Source: Gymnothorax reevesii | Lineage: Eukaryota; Chordata; Actinopteri; Anguilliformes; Muraenidae | Length of the DNA: 64,000 nt | NCBI GenBank assembly: GCA_029721435.1 | Contig: CM056573.1 | Coordinates: 99,067,447-99,131,446, forward strand | Direction of reading: 5' to 3' | Shown: positions 36,524 through 48,697 of the stretch, piece by piece | Position numbering within the stretch: position 1 is the first letter of the stretch | Layout: each line of letters opens with the position of its first letter | Position numbers and translations under genes: made by a program | Notes under the pieces: generated by a model | What the model saw: only the letters and a program-made list of their open reading frames with translations | What the model was told of the DNA's origin: nothing | The model's database searches: none

Positions 36524-37668
36524 ACCCTTTCAGTCTCCGAGGTTCACGCCATGCGGGGTCATGAAGATTTTGAAGGTCTGTGATTTGCCCTAGGTTGGGG
36601 TCATTCTGTGGGTCTCAGTGAGATGTTCAAATTACACTCTCTCACATCCCACACTTTTCCTTTTCAGATGTGACTGTTCTGCTCGCTTTCACAAGGTTGT
36701 CTGTTGTGTGGACAGGTTACAAAAATAGAGATGTTACGTTAAAACAAGAATATGAACACTATTTCATTATTACCATTAGGTTGGGGGCTTGCTGAAAGCC
36801 AGCATGCTCATGTTACTCCCATTGTTTAATCTGATTATTACTCTCCATGTTTTTTTGGCACTGACTCATTCCACAAAATTCCAAGTAATTTGAATGTTCA
36901 GACTATTGAGGACATGTACTTGCATTCTGTATTATGCTATCTTTTATACTTTTAAAATCATTTTACTTTTTATGACTTTTTGAATGGTTAATCGATGGGA
37001 GGAATTTTCATATTCATAAAATTTCTGACTCTTTCAACTTTTTCACGCTTAAAATTAGAAACAGTTGGAACTTTAAAATGTTCCGCTTCATTATTTCGTC
37101 GTAGGTAGATTCAGCAGCTCTCCACATGCCTTAGCATTTTCCTCAGAAAGTAAGCTTTTCTAGTTCAATTCATTATTGTTTACGTATTTAGGAAAGCGTC
37201 TTGTCCAAAGAGCCTTGCGATAAAATTGAGAGTACATCGTAGTACTTGGACTCTAGAATGTATGATTTGGCAACATTCATGTGATATGGACATAAATTGA
37301 AGCATTCATTTGATGTTAATTTATTCATAGAAACGTATAGATTTTCAGTCTAATTAGTTGGTGTACTGAGTCACAAAGCAAAAGGTGTGAGACCACACTG
37401 TGTATAATGCATAATTAATCAGTATTTGGGTCTGTTTCAGAAAGTCAGTTTCAGTGCGGACGGAATTTGATAACTTATTATGGAGATAGTGCAGAACTAG
37501 CAGCAGTCTTACAACTTTGAGTAGGCTATATGTGGAGGCCTTAAGTAGCTTTACATTTTGAGACAGATTTTTGATTCAAGGTTTTACCCATTGGTGACTG
37601 AAGCCTAGAAATAGTTTTGGTGTCTAACGGAAAATATGTTGGAGGTCAAGTGTGACTCAGTGAAAGGG
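36524..37668. mobile_element. piggyBac-like element, non-autonomous
   Basis: TTAA at 36520-36523 and 37669-37672 flank ends ACCCTTTCAGTCTCCGAGG and cctcc-type inverse (ggaggtcaagtgtgactcagtgaaaggg). TTAA targets and CCCTTT ends are piggyBac features, but there is one extra A at the left and the inverted repeat is imperfect. No transposase frame. Confidence 0.5.
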
Positions 37669-37689
37669 TTAATATTGAATTCTCGTAAT

Positions 37690-38005
37690 CCATGCTGTTC
37701 TCCCATTTATTAACCTCCACCGAGGAGGTATATGTTTTCGGTGCCGTTTGTTTGTTGGTTTGTTCGTGTACAACATAACTCAAAAACTTATGGCCGGATT
37801 TTGACGAAATTTTCAGGGTAGGTGGGTATTAACTCAAGGAAGAGGTGATAACATTTTGGCATGTCTACGCCAAAGTACTGCTGAGATATACGCCAAAGTT
37901 CAAGATTTCAAGTCTTTCCAATGGGCCGGAGTTCCAGTCGCCGTGCTTTTGGCTTTGCAGCCCCCTGGCGGAGGTTCTGCGCTCTCTGAGTGCTTTTCTA
38001 GTTCC
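37690..38005. repeat. Dispersed repeat with cctccaccgaggagg start
   Basis: Starts cctccaccgaggaggtatat gttttcggtgccgtttgttt, continues aaaaacttatggccggattttgacgaaa and ends ggcggaggttctgcgctctc tgagtgcttttctagttcc. This layout is that of a repeat common in fish and some invertebrates. Its class is not certain to me. Confidence 0.65.
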
Positions 38006-38119
38006 ATGAATAAGTTACAGGGGTTGTTCAAATTAACTGATTTGAATCTCGTCAGGAAAAGAAATTTGCCATGTCAAGTCCAAATTAGCCATTTTTAATT
38101 CCAAACTTTGATACTTTAG

Positions 38120-38751
38120 GTAGGCAGACACTCCCAAAATAGGCTTTTCTTAAATTGCTTTTGAAATTTGAGTAAAATAACCTTCACTAAGTTCATAGTG
38201 TGTGTACTTGATAGGACTATAAGAAATATGGACATCTGTTGTCTTTTGCCAATTTCTCAAAAATGTTGCTTTTGACCTGCCAAGCATTGCTTCAAACACC
38301 ATTTCTCCTCTTTTTCTCATGATTTCATTGTGAAACTTGGAATATAAGTTCACCAGATGCATGTCCATGGACTCAAGAAATCATTTGTATAACTCCAGAT
38401 TTTGTGGTAATTAGTTACCCAATAAAGTAAAAAAAAAAAAAAAACACTAAAATGCCCATATTTTTTCACAGAAATATTATTTCTGAAAACCCTCTGATCA
38501 GAACATCCACTATATAGTCATAAATGACCTGTAAACATTTGACATTAAAGTAATTAAAAGTTTTAGAGATATCCTGCCTGAGGTACTTGATCAAGTTCCA
38601 CATTGCAGTAGCCATCTCAGGACCTAATTAGCATAATTTATGTAAATAAGCCATCACTTTAATTCTGTATTTAGTAGTTGTTCATATGATATTGGTACTA
38701 AATTGTTATGAATGAAAGAGAAATAAATGTATTTGGGAGTGTCTGCCTACT
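38120..38751. mobile_element. TIR element (about 630 bp), unclassified
   Basis: GTAGGCAGACACTCCCAAA at the left edge is exactly inverted as TTTGGGAGTGTCTGCCTAC at the right edge. No coding frame. No unambiguous target duplication (tactttag / tttaaata). Confidence 0.8.
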
Positions 38752-39148
38752 TTAAATATCATCAAATGCAGGAAGTGGGCAAAACAGGTATTGCTATTAT
38801 ATATCAACAACAACAACTTTTATATTAATTGCAAAAAAAATAGCCCTACTTTAACTTAGTAAAATTTTAAGAATTTTTCAATATTTTCTGTCTGACACTA
38901 AAACTTTCCATACATTTCCATTCGTCTTTAAAAAATCAAGGTGCTGAAAACCTCAGTGTGCGAATATAACAGCAGCAGTCCTTATTTTGAAACACAAACT
39001 TAAAATTGATCATTACACCACCAATATTTTATATCTTCATTTGCATAATAGCAGCCAAACGTTTGCATTTTTTTTATCATAAATCATTCATCAATTTTTT
39101 TATCATCAATAATATACAAATTGTCATAAATGTTCCTGTTCTTTTCAG

Positions 39149-39236
39149 ATTATTAAACTACTTGATGGAAAGCGGTCACAGGCAGTTGGGATCCTGATCT
39201 CTAGTCTGCATTTGGAAATGAAGGACATTCAGCAAG
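39149..39236 (+). CDS. fmn1: Formin FH2 exon C
   Basis: Acceptor ctgttcttttcag|att and donor caag|gtgaga bound 29 codons plus one base (phase 1). The product contains [15 protein letters not shown] and [12 protein letters not shown], the FH2 knob helices. This stretch is nearly identical to my recollection of vertebrate FMN1. It is too short for a simple ORF search to find. It lies 28 kb downstream of exon B, beyond the repeat-filled intron 2. Confidence 0.96.
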
Positions 39237-39829
39237 GTGAGAAAGAATGCACTTTCTGTCCACTGTTCAGCTTGAAGACAGAAATTTTCACCTCCTTGAA
39301 ATGCATGGAAGATTCAATGTCTAATATGTGCTGTTGTACTGCCACACAGTTCACTCTGCTTTGATAATATTGGAACAAGAAAGCCTACACATGGTGATAG
39401 ATTACATCCTTCAGCACAGTAAAGATTAAATCCTTCACCACAGTATCTATATTCTAAAGCTATCGCAATTGTTGCTGTTAGAATAAGAGTATGCAGGTAG
39501 TTTTATTCACAGTCTGTATTTGAAATTGTCCCTGGTTTCAGTGGTAGAGAGTATTTTCCCAGGAAATTTTGCTGGCCTGCAAACAGCCAGCATGCATTTC
39601 CTTCACTTGGCTTGCCTATTGCAGGCACCAGCCAAGTGAAAATGGGAAATTTCTTCCAAATCCACTTCCTCCTGGTCTGTGTGTGCGTGTGTGTGTGTGT
39701 GAGTGAGTGGGGGTGAAAGTTATTATCATTGGATTCATGACCACTAATTTGAGAAAATTCTAAATGTAGAATTGGACTAAATTTGTATTGATCTGAGTTC
39801 TGTTTGCAGCAGAATTTTATTTCTTTGTT

Positions 39830-40210
39830 TGCAAATTCAATGGCGTCGCAGGCGCAGTGGGGGCAGGGCCTCATGCACAGGAATCAAAAAAGAAGGAGAC
39901 GTGGGGACAGCGCTGGGTTCTCTGCAGAGAGCGCCTGGTAGTCTGAGCGCGGATCTGTTTATTGTTGCCAGTGACGGTTTCCACCGCCTAATGGGAGCGA
40001 CACCCCACTAATGATTGGAGTGTATATAAATCTCGCCGTCGCAGCCGGCAGACACCGCACCGCCACATAAAAACGCTCAACGCAAGCCAAACAACGTCGG
40101 GCTGAGCTAAGCTTTTTGGTTTTGATTTTCTCTCTACTCCCTCCAGTCAGTGTGGAAGTAGAGAACTACAGCCCCCCCCCCCAGCCTTCCAATAAAAGAC
40201 CACAGCTCTC
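39830..40210 (+). promoter_or_regulatory. GC-rich block with TATA box (candidate intronic promoter)
   Basis: tatataaa at 40023-40030 stands between a GC-rich, CpG-containing upstream part (39840-39960) and a downstream part rich in CG (ctcgccgtcgcagccggcag). A start site would be expected near 40055. It could drive a short formin isoform beginning within FH2, or a non-coding RNA, or be chance. No coding frame of note follows. Confidence 0.35.
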
Positions 40211-40748
40211 TCCCAGCATGTGTTGACTTCCTTTGGTCTTAATGGGAGGTGTAGGTGAAATGGACTATCTGAATGTGACAATGCTAAAGAGTTGCACTAA
40301 TAAGCCCTTCTGAAGGCCTCAGCTTTTGCTCACTTGTGCCTTTGTTGGCAAATTAAAAGGACATGGGACATGTAATGTAATTACGGCCTGTGGGGACCAG
40401 GAGGTGCAGAGAAAGCTGCGGTTAGCTTTTGCTGCTTTCGGGGGGAGAGAGAAGGCCGGCCAGGGCGGGGGCGCCCTCCCAGGCCACCTCAGTTCAAGGT
40501 GAAAAGGCGGCTCCACACGCCAGGCGTGATAAGCGAGTGAGCGGAGAGAAACAGTGAGGCCACTCCGGGCTGCCTTTGATCTCCTTCCAGGGAGGTGTAC
40601 CTGAAGCTCCTCCAGCCCCTGAGCCCCAGACCCCTGATCTTCGTGTTTGATTGATGGGGGCCCATAGTACTTGTACCAGGGCCAAAATTCATCCTGTGTC
40701 CTCAGAGGTCTTGTAACAAACTTGAGATTATACAGTAAAATTTTCATA

Positions 40749-40840
40749 GTTAAATTAACTCTATCAGAGCCTATCTGATCCCTCTAAAATGCACTTTGTT
40801 CGAGTTCATTTGAGTCTATAAGAGTTGATTTTACTCTGAG
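40749..40840. repeat. Small inverted-repeat (MITE-like) piece B
   Basis: agttaaattaactctatcag at the left is inverted as ctataagagttgattttact at the right, 92 bp overall. Related to 35594-35650. Confidence 0.6.
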
Positions 40841-41940
40841 CATTTCATGGCGGGGGGTTTTCCCTCGGCTCGTGTATTCAAACCGTGGCCTCAGTCAGCC
40901 AAGTATGAAATTGTCTCAAGCCAAGGGCAGCAAGTTGATTTTTGAATATAAGAGTTACTTTATGTTGACACAGTAACTTGCAACAACGCCTTCGCTGAGC
41001 CATATAAATTTGTCCAAGCCAGCCTCACTCTACTCTTATACCGGTCTCCCAAAATCAGCCTCTTGGCCTGGGCCATGCTCGCTAAAGATGTTTTGGAATT
41101 ACTGGGCCCGAGTGTTGGAAGACCTGGTCCTTTCTTGGTTTGATACAGAGGATGGGATGGTAGTTTGCAGCCTGAAAAATTATGGAAAATTTGCAATGAA
41201 ATACCAGTAATTTTGTGCTGAGAAAGCTATAGCAGAGCTTGCTGTACTGCCTGACATAGGCAGAATGTAGTAATGGGAAAATTGAGTTATGACTGAAAAT
41301 AGCGTGTCAAAATTGCAGGGAGTACAAAATCCAAAGAAAAACAAAGGCCGGCCAGAACACCTCCTAGTTAGAGAGCTCTGCCATTGTTTCCCCTGTGTGT
41401 GTAGTCACTGCAGTTTGCCTTGATTGGGCCTCCCTCAAACCCATACAGTGGTGGAAACTCCGATAATTCTGCATGTCAGGGATGCATGACATTTGATAAC
41501 CTGTATTTTAAATACATAATAAAGCATTAAAATTAGATAGACATACTAACTTTTCAAATAATATTTTACTGTTTCAGGAGAACTACAAACCCCAATTCCA
41601 ATGAAGTTGGGACATCGTGTAAAACGTGAATAAAAACAGAATACAATTATTTGCAAATCTCATAAACCAATATTTTATTCACAATCGAGCACAGGCAACA
41701 TATCAGATGTTAAAAGTGAAACCATTTCATGAGAAATATAAGCTCATTTTGAATCTGATGGCAGCAACATGCCTCAAAAAAGTTGGGACAAGGGCACAAA
41801 ATGGCTGGAAAAGTAAGCGGTACTAATAATAACAGCTGGAGAAGCATTTTGCAATTAATTAGGTTGATTGGCAACAGGTCAGTAACATGACTGGGTATAA
41901 AAGGGGCATTTTAGAGAGGCAGAGTCTCTCAGAAGTAAAG

Positions 41941-42108
41941 ATGGGCAGATGTTCACCAATCTGCGAAAAACTGAGTGTAAAAATTGTGGAACAATTTCAG
42001 AAAAATGTTCCTAAATGTAAAATTGCAAAGACTTTGAATGTCCCTCCATCTCTAGTACATAATAACATCAAAAGATTCAGAAAATTTGGAGAAATGTCTG
42101 TGTACTAG
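41941..42108 (+). pseudogene. Tc1 transposase N-terminal (paired-like HTH) fragment
   Basis: The likely start is ATG at 41941 (MGRCSPICEKL), preceded by an A-rich context and by the conserved gggtataaaaggggcattttag leader containing a TATA-like box (41894-41900). The KIAKTLNVPPSLVHNNIKRF helix-turn-helix binds the inverted repeats. It stops at 42106-42108. Confidence 0.85.
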
Positions 42109-42454
42109 GGACAAAACCAAAGGTCAAAATTTGATGCTTGTGATCTTCGGGCCCTCAAGCGACACTGGATTAAAAACAGGCATGATTCTGCACTGGAATT
42201 CACTGGATGGGCTCAGGAACACTTCCAGAAATCATTGTCTGTGAAAATAGTTTGCCATGCAATCTACAAACGCAAGCTAAAGCTGTATCATGCAAAGAAG
42301 AAGCCATATGTGAACAGGATCCAGAAATGCAGCCATCTTCTCTGGGCCAAAGTTCATTGTTCATTGAAAATTAACTGAGGCAGAATGGAAAACTGCTCAG
42401 TGGTCAGATGAATCAAAATGTGAAATTCTTCTTGGAAACCATGGATGCCGTGTC

Positions 42455-42781
42455 GTGCGGACTAAAGAGGAGAGGGACCATCCAGCATGTTGTCAGCACA
42501 CAGTTCAAAAGCCTGCATCTCTGATGCTATGGGGTTGCATTAGTGCCAATGGCATGAGCAGCTTACAGATCTGGAAAGGCACTATTAATGCTGAAAAGTA
42601 TGTAGAGGTTTTACAACAACATATTGTCCCATCCAGACACATTCTCTTTTCGGGAAGGTCTTGCATATTTCAGCAAGACAATGCTAAACCACATACTGCA
42701 TCCATCTCAACAGCATGGCTTCACAGTAGAAGAGTCCGGGTGCTGAATGGCCTACCTGCAGTCCAGACTTTTCACCAATAG
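42455..42781 (+). pseudogene. Tc1 transposase catalytic fragment
   Basis: ACCQHTVQKPASLMLWGCIS, then FQQDNAKPHTASISTAWLHS, then a frameshift after RVRVLNG, where the related copy at 3229-3441 keeps NWPACSPDLSPIENIW. The first catalytic Asp block (TCAGATGAATCAAA, SDESK, near 42400-42420) is upstream and out of frame. Confidence 0.9.
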
Positions 42782-44109
42782 CAAACATTAGGTGCCGTAT
42801 GAAATATAAAATCCGGCATAGAAGACCCAAGACTGTTGAGCAGCTAGAATCCTATATCTGACAAGACTGGGACAACATTCCTCTCCAAAAACTCTGGCAA
42901 CTGGTTTCCTCATTTCCCCGACTGTTGTTAAAAGAATGTTACACAATGGGTAAACACAGCCCTGTCCCAACTTTTTTGAGATGTGTTGCTGCCATCAAAT
43001 TGAAAATGAGCAAATTTTTTCATGAAATGGTAAAATGTCTCACTTTCAACATTTGATATGTTATCTATGTTTCATTGAGAATAAAATATGGGTTTATGAG
43101 ATTTATACATCATTGTATTCTGTTTTTATTCACGTTTTCCAAAATGTCCAAACTTCATTGAAATTGGGATTCGTACCATATAAGAGCACAGGCTGCATCA
43201 CTGCATGAACACCACCTCTTGCTTACTCTAACATATTTCCCTTTGAACCATTCAATTCTACCCACTTCAGTGTAAAAATTATTCATCAACAACGAAGTAG
43301 TCAGACAACCAAGTTAATTGCAGCAATAAAACAGGAGTGACTGATTTGTTCAAGGTCATGTCAGGGTCATTGGAAACATCTTCATTAAGCTGCATTTGTA
43401 GAAAGCAATATTTAGATTTTCCAGCGCATTCATTTCTCACACTGACTTAATCAGTTTGAAAAACGCTGGAGTGCGTGTTAATGCAAAATTTTCCATTACC
43501 TTACAGTTATTAATCCAAGGCTTGATTTAAATTGCACAGTACTTATCGTATTGCTGCTATACCGTAGGTTGAACCGCCTACCTTCATAGTTCCAGTTAAA
43601 CTGCACTTACCGCTAGGATTTCAGCCTTATTGTAACAATAATAATATCTATGTCTGTGCTAAAACCATACCTGACACCCTCAACCCCCTCCAGGCACAGT
43701 TGGCCACAATCCCATGTCTGTCACCCTCCAAAACACTAATCTTAGCTCCCCTTGGCGTAGTTGCAGTGTGCCAGTGGACCTATCTGTTGCCGTGCCTGCC
43801 GAAGCTGTGCTGGAGTGGAGCAGCGGCAGGCTGGGCGGGAGTGTGTGTGAGGGGGCCGAGAGGCCATTCCCCTGCCTCTGGCCCCACCCCACAGATCATT
43901 ACTGTGATCTGCGGTGGTTCTGGCTGCAGGTCCAGAGATTAAGCAGTTACAGGCTCTCTCCGGTGACCTGTGGCCAGGAGGTGTAGTGACCTGTGTGTAG
44001 ATCAGAGCGGAGCCACCATGCGCGGCCCCTCTGCCCCCACACTTCGGCTTCTCATCCCTCTCTGCGGCTCACGGGCCCAAATCCCTCACATCTGCTGTGA
44101 TCTTGTATG

Positions 44110-44270
44110 CTACATGTATTTGTGCGTATGTAAGTATGTATGCATGTGTGTGTATGTGCATGCGCACGTATGTGTGTACATGTGTATGATATTATGCTCA
44201 TACATGTGTATGCTTGTGTTTTTGAGTGTTTACATACTATGTGTGCATGTGCATTTATATGCAGTTGTTT
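44110..44270 (+). repeat. Degenerate TG/TATG simple tract
   Basis: Alternating tgtgtatgtgcatgcgcacg-type purine-pyrimidine sequence, with the palindrome gtgcatgcgcac near 44156-44167. The frames across it are artefacts. Confidence 0.8.
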
Positions 44271-44770
44271 TCAAAGTAATGGAATATTGAAAAAAAAATC
44301 TACCTTGGATTTTATAAGGTAAACAGTGAACAATTCAGATTACAAACTCCACATTAATCCGGGTGAGAAGGCATTGCACCCAATATCTGCACTAAATAAC
44401 TACTGAGAGTTTTTGGCTGTATTTGCAGATCACTGCACACACGTTTCTGGTTTGTCTTGCCTGAATGATACAGACAAACACTTCAATTTCAAATCTGTTT
44501 CTCCTTTGTTCTTCTGCTCTTCCTGTTGGTCTTTCCCTCTGAGATAAGTGAAAATAGAAAACACCACACATCCAAACAACCGACTCCTCTATTAAAAAGA
44601 AAAATTCAGTGTTAAGCGGAAACTGCGTCGCAAACCATGACTACATTAATTTATCACCCATCACTATTAATCTAAGCATGGACTTCAAATGGGAGCAGAA
44701 GTTCATTGTTTTCGAATGTTTGCTTACAGTAATTCCAGAAAGCCTCTTATAAATGTGTTTACTATCCTAG

Positions 44771-44832
44771 CTGTTTTGACTGTGGACAACTCTGTGGTGG
44801 ACCTGGAGACCATTGAAGCTTTGTACGAAAAT
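44771..44832 (+). CDS. fmn1: Formin FH2 exon D
   Basis: Acceptor tactatcctag|ctg and donor gaaaat|gtgagt bound two bases that finish an Ala codon, followed by 20 codons including VDNSVVDLET and EALYEN. This continues the FH2 knob region, and both VDLET and ALYEN are conserved across FMN formins. The exon ends in phase 0 and intron 4 after it is only 338 bp. Confidence 0.96.
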
Positions 44833-46186
44833 GTGAGTATGCTGTAAAGTCAATTGATAACATCAGAGAAAATGGACAGCCTTTGCCCCCTTTTATGTTT
44901 TTCACAGTGAAATTTTAATATCATGCCAGTATTTAATAATATCAATGTGCTCTGCTCCTTTGGTTTGTGTTGACTAATGCATTTTTTTTTTTTTACTCCT
45001 CTACCACTTGCCTGTTTTTTATATTGTCACTGTTTTTTCGTATTGTTGTTGATTTTTCCCAGTATCGTTCAGCCGTCCATTTTGGAACATTTCCATTTGT
45101 GTTGTTTAGTCTCATTATCTCTGAGTTGGAGACGTTTCGGTCAAGTTTCTCTTATTTGATTCCATGACAGAGGGCCCAAAATGATGAGCTGGAGAAAATT
45201 AAGAAACATTTTGAAAGTTCTAAAGAGGAGGAAGTCAAGCTGCTCGACAAACCTGAACAGTAAGACAAATTCTACAGGGTTTGCATTTGGGGGCGTAGAG
45301 CGAAAAATGGGAAAGGGGCCATCGCGAACCTTTATGGACTTCCCTATGCAGCCATAGTAATCCTGTGTTGTGTGTCTTCCAGCACATTTTCTCAGGATTG
45401 CAGTCTTCACATAGCAGTCCTAGGAGTTTCAATTCAGAGAGACATTCCGTCCAAAATAACAGATGTACTTATTTCTGACACGTAAAGTCATTGTGTGGCG
45501 TTGTTTATGATTAAAACTCTGAAATTACTCCATCTCCTTTCCAGTAAGGAGTAAGCCAAACATCTCTGCTGCAGCTCTGACAATCATCCCCCATCTATTT
45601 CACCATTCTTGAATAGTTTCCCTGTTTCCGTCCTGTCCCCTTCTCAATCCTGGCGGGAGGACTTTCCACTCGCCGGTGTATCTACAATAGGCTGTGCCGC
45701 TGTGCTAAAATTGTGAAAGATTCAAAGGCTGATTACAGCTGGCTCTCTTGGCTGAATCCGGCTAGACCCCATTTCTGCCTTCAAATGGATTGCTGCAGCT
45801 GTCATGTTTGAGTTAGACGTCATGAGGGAGATGAGTCACATCCTCCTTGTGTGTGACAGCATCAGCCAGCTAATCAGTGAGGATATTGCTCCTCTTCCCA
45901 AGCATGTTTATGTTTATGCAAGTATTGCTAAATCTGTGGGGCTTTACCTTTGATCAGTCACGGACTCAGCCATGCTCAAGCCGATCCCCAGGCACTTGGC
46001 TTAGATCTTCGAAAAAAAGCGGGCCGAACATCTCACATAAATTTAAAGTTCCCTTTTTCAAACACTGGGATCGCCTGAGTCATTTGACTGCGTTCCAGCG
46101 GAGTTTGTGTGGATGAAGCATCCATAAAATGAGCGGTTGTGTTCAATTACCTTGTGATTAGCTTATCTTGTATCTGTTTTTCACAG
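44833..46186 (+). other. Introns 4 (44833-45170) and 5 (45260-46186)
   Basis: Short introns on either side of exon E. Intron 4 has a T-run (44981-44995) and nothing else. Intron 5 is repeat-free; 45540-46140 is GC-balanced and could be regulatory. No coding or RNA gene seen. Confidence 0.8.
45171..45259 (+). CDS. fmn1: Formin FH2 exon E
   Basis: Acceptor ttccatgacag|agg is followed by RAQNDELEKIKKH, then the acidic/lysine stretch SSKEEEVKLLDKPE, with the donor at gaaca|gtaaga in phase 2. The CA left at the end joins the A of the next exon to give Gln. KLLDKPEQ is a formin FH2 signature. The donor overlaps a CAG that could be misread as the exon end one base later; only the 45259 end keeps the frame. 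Confidence 0.96.
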
Positions 46187-46316
46187 ATTCCTCTACGAGT
46201 TATCTCAGATTCCTGATTTTGCTGGGCGGGCCCGCTGCATCATATTTCAGTCTGTCTTCGTGGACGGAATATCTTCTATCCGGGGCAAAGTGGAGATTGT
46301 TTCTCACGTGTGCGAG
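46187..46316 (+). CDS. fmn1: Formin FH2 exon F
   Basis: Acceptor tgtttttcacag|attcc. One base completes Gln, then 43 codons encode [38 protein letters not shown] and VCE, ending at gcgag|gtcagg (phase 0). These are the helices after the knob, leading into the coiled-coil part of FH2. The frame is intact with no stops. The Gly in FAGRA and the start of FVDGI differ from my recollection of mammalian FMN1 and look lineage-specific. Confidence 0.95.
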
Positions 46317-48550
46317 GTCAGGCTGGGCTTTCACCTCACACTTTTTATTGCACCGTTCATCAGCGCTATCTGTAGCCTGGATTATCCCACTCCAGGAACC
46401 ACACATATGCATTTTGCTGGAACCCAGGCTGACAGGACTGTGATCTACATTGTTGAGCATAGTCTGGGATAAGGGTGTTAGCACTGTGTTTAGGGGATAA
46501 AGCCAGAAGCCGGGACAGAGGTTGTTTCAATCCGTGATGTAAAACAGGCCCATCTGGGAGCTGCGGGAAGGCCTCTGTGCTGGCTGCAGAAAGATAGTCA
46601 CTGTTACTTTAGCCTGGTGTCAAACGTTACCCATGCCTCATTTACTAATTTACAGCAGTTGAGTGGCATCAGTGTTTACGCTGGAATTTTTTTCTTGCCG
46701 GTCAATGTGTCCAGTGATTCATTTTGAAAAAAAAAAATTGTGGTGTTGGTATTTATGTTGCGAAAAAATATGTACTTTTCTGGTTAACCAAATGAATGAT
46801 AGCATTGACTTAAATTTATTTATCGTTTATTGGATCCATTTTTGCTTATTAATTACCACGGGGTCATTTCAGAAACAGTCATGCAGAAAGACTTGCAATA
46901 TCCTCACCTTTTGGCACTTGATTATGGTCACCCGGTTCCTATTTTGGTTCGCATGATTTACAATCCAACAATTTGTTTGCGTTGGCCTAATAATCAAGAC
47001 CTATATGGCCTATAATGATCCAGAAATGATAGTGACGGTGATTGCTTCTATAGGCTATGTGTAGTTTGAATAGGTGTTATACTGCAAGGATTGCAATAAG
47101 CCAAATAACTGCAAAAAATAAAATGCAAAACTTCCTTACAATTCCATCTCATTACTATTTTTAGTATTTTATTTAATATTACTATTTTTTACTCATACTA
47201 TTTTTCCCTCCATGTTGTCCAATTGTAACTTAAATATGGCCCTTTTTCCCATAAATCTTCTTAGTGCAAAAAGAGTGCATTTTGAGAGAAAGGCTCCACA
47301 TCAAAAGCAGGGATAAAATAGATTTATGCCCCAGACACTGGGATGGAAAAGTTGTATGAGCTGTATGAGTTTACAATCCTCGAAAGACACTATGATGTGA
47401 TGTGTCATCATTTATGTGGATTGGCAGATGTCTCATAAATTTGTGATGTAATTAACAAATAATGCAATCTGACATAGCTAAATTGGCCAGTCATTGAAAG
47501 AATTAGTCTTAACAATATGTATATCGTCGTTCAGTTGCAAATGTGGCAAAGTTAACCAAAATTGAGTGATGAAAGGTGAGTGTACTGCCAACCATCCGTA
47601 CCTCTGGCGGTAGGCCACTGTGTTCAAATAATAATCAATTGGATGAAATACATCTGGGCCATTTAAGCTGTTGCACTAATTACTTGTGCATTAAAAACTC
47701 TTTGCAGCAAATAATAAAATGGGCTGCACAGACCACTGTTGAGAATTTTAATTTGTCATTTTGCCAACAATAAGCTCTGTGGTCGAGTTAAATCAATTTT
47801 ACCTTATTTCTTGACAACATGTTATGACCTTGTGATTTATCCATATATTCCTGAAAGGCTTAGTGTAGAAATATCCAAGCTGGCTTAAAGCAAATCCCAG
47901 AAACGATTAAACTGAAAAGGATCGTCTACTGACTGCAAACAATGCTTTGCTCATAGCTTGCAATTACTGCATTTTGGCTTCTGTTTTTGAAATTATGTAG
48001 GCCTTGTCTACAAAATAAGATAAATTAAACTCACCATCCTGCGTCTGAGTGTATCAGGAAGGACTGAGGCAGCTTTTGAAGGAGTTGATAAGGTCAAGAG
48101 CATAATCAGGGCAGCAGTCTTGCTAAGCATTTAGGCTGTTTTTGAAGTATTGTCCTCAGTCATCACTGAGCTATAGTCATTTTCCCTTCAACAAGAACAG
48201 AAATTTTGAAAAGAATTGTTTAGCACCCAATCAGAGAGCATCTAACTGGGAAAAGACACGATGCCTTTTACTTCAGGTTTGAATAGTCAGAAAAGGAACC
48301 AACTTGTGTTTCGGAGGTCCTTAGTTGTCGCAGTTTTCCAATGTTGTTAGGCTACAGTTGGGCAAGGCAAGCAGCTTGCTCAGTGTGAATAGACTCAGCG
48401 GACATTTTGACTGGCAAGTTTAAAATTTCACTGACATTAACAGATTTTACTGCCCAAAGATCCTCAATTACTGTCTAATGTATACCAGAGTCCTATTAAT
48501 GAGATACTTCAGTTTTGCATTAACTGTAATAATGATATTAACTGTTCTAG
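46317..48550 (+). other. Intron 6 (2.2 kb)
   Basis: No transposon or gene recognised. AT-rich after 46660. The region reads as unique intron sequence. Confidence 0.75.
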
Positions 48551-48697
48551 AGACTTCTGAATCAACAGTCCGTGAAGGATGTGATTGGGCTAATTCTGGC
48601 ATTCGGGAACTACATGAACGGCGGGAACCGGACCAGGGGCCAAGCTGATGGCTTTGGCCTGGAAATCCTGCCGAAACTGAAGGATGTGAAGAGCAGG
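48551..48697 (+). CDS. fmn1: Formin FH2 exon G: GNYMNGG core motif
   Basis: Acceptor aactgttctag|aga and donor agcagg|gtaaag bound exactly 49 codons, phase 0 on both sides. It contains [19 protein letters not shown] followed by [26 protein letters not shown] is the most conserved FH2 motif and lies in the actin-contacting, lasso-accepting region. The conserved exon confirms a constrained coding region. An AG two bases further in is an alternative acceptor but would break the frame. Confidence 0.97.

Larger units (their letters stand above)
41586..43173 (+). mobile_element. Tc1-like transposon, near full length
   Basis: TA flanks (41584-41585, 43174-43175). Inverted ends CAAACCCCAATTCCAATGAA and ttcattgaaattgggattcg. 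At 1588 bp it is the size of an intact Tc1-type element. The + strand transposase is broken: N-terminal helix-turn-helix part at 41941-42108 (EKLSVKIVEQFQKNVPKCKI, AKTLNVPPSLVHNNIKRF) ends in a stop, and the catalytic part at 42455-42781 shifts frame after RVRVLNG. QQDNAKPHTASI keeps the second catalytic Asp. Same family as the copies at 2812 and 5261. Confidence 0.95.
39237..44770 (+). other. Intron 3 (5.5 kb)
   Basis: Contains a GT run (39680-39702), a GC-rich block with a TATA box (39830-40210), a further GC-rich block (40370-40660), a small inverted MITE-like piece (40749-40840), a Tc1 copy (41586-43173), a GC-rich block (43680-44090) and a TG/TA-rich simple tract (44110-44270). I see nothing in 39237-39679, 40841-41585, 43175-43679 and 44271-44770. 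Confidence 0.75.

Noticed and set aside
40319..40747. 142-codon minus-strand frame in intron 3
   Set aside because: A chance frame in a GC-rich block, with overlapping frames of similar length and no recognisable domain.
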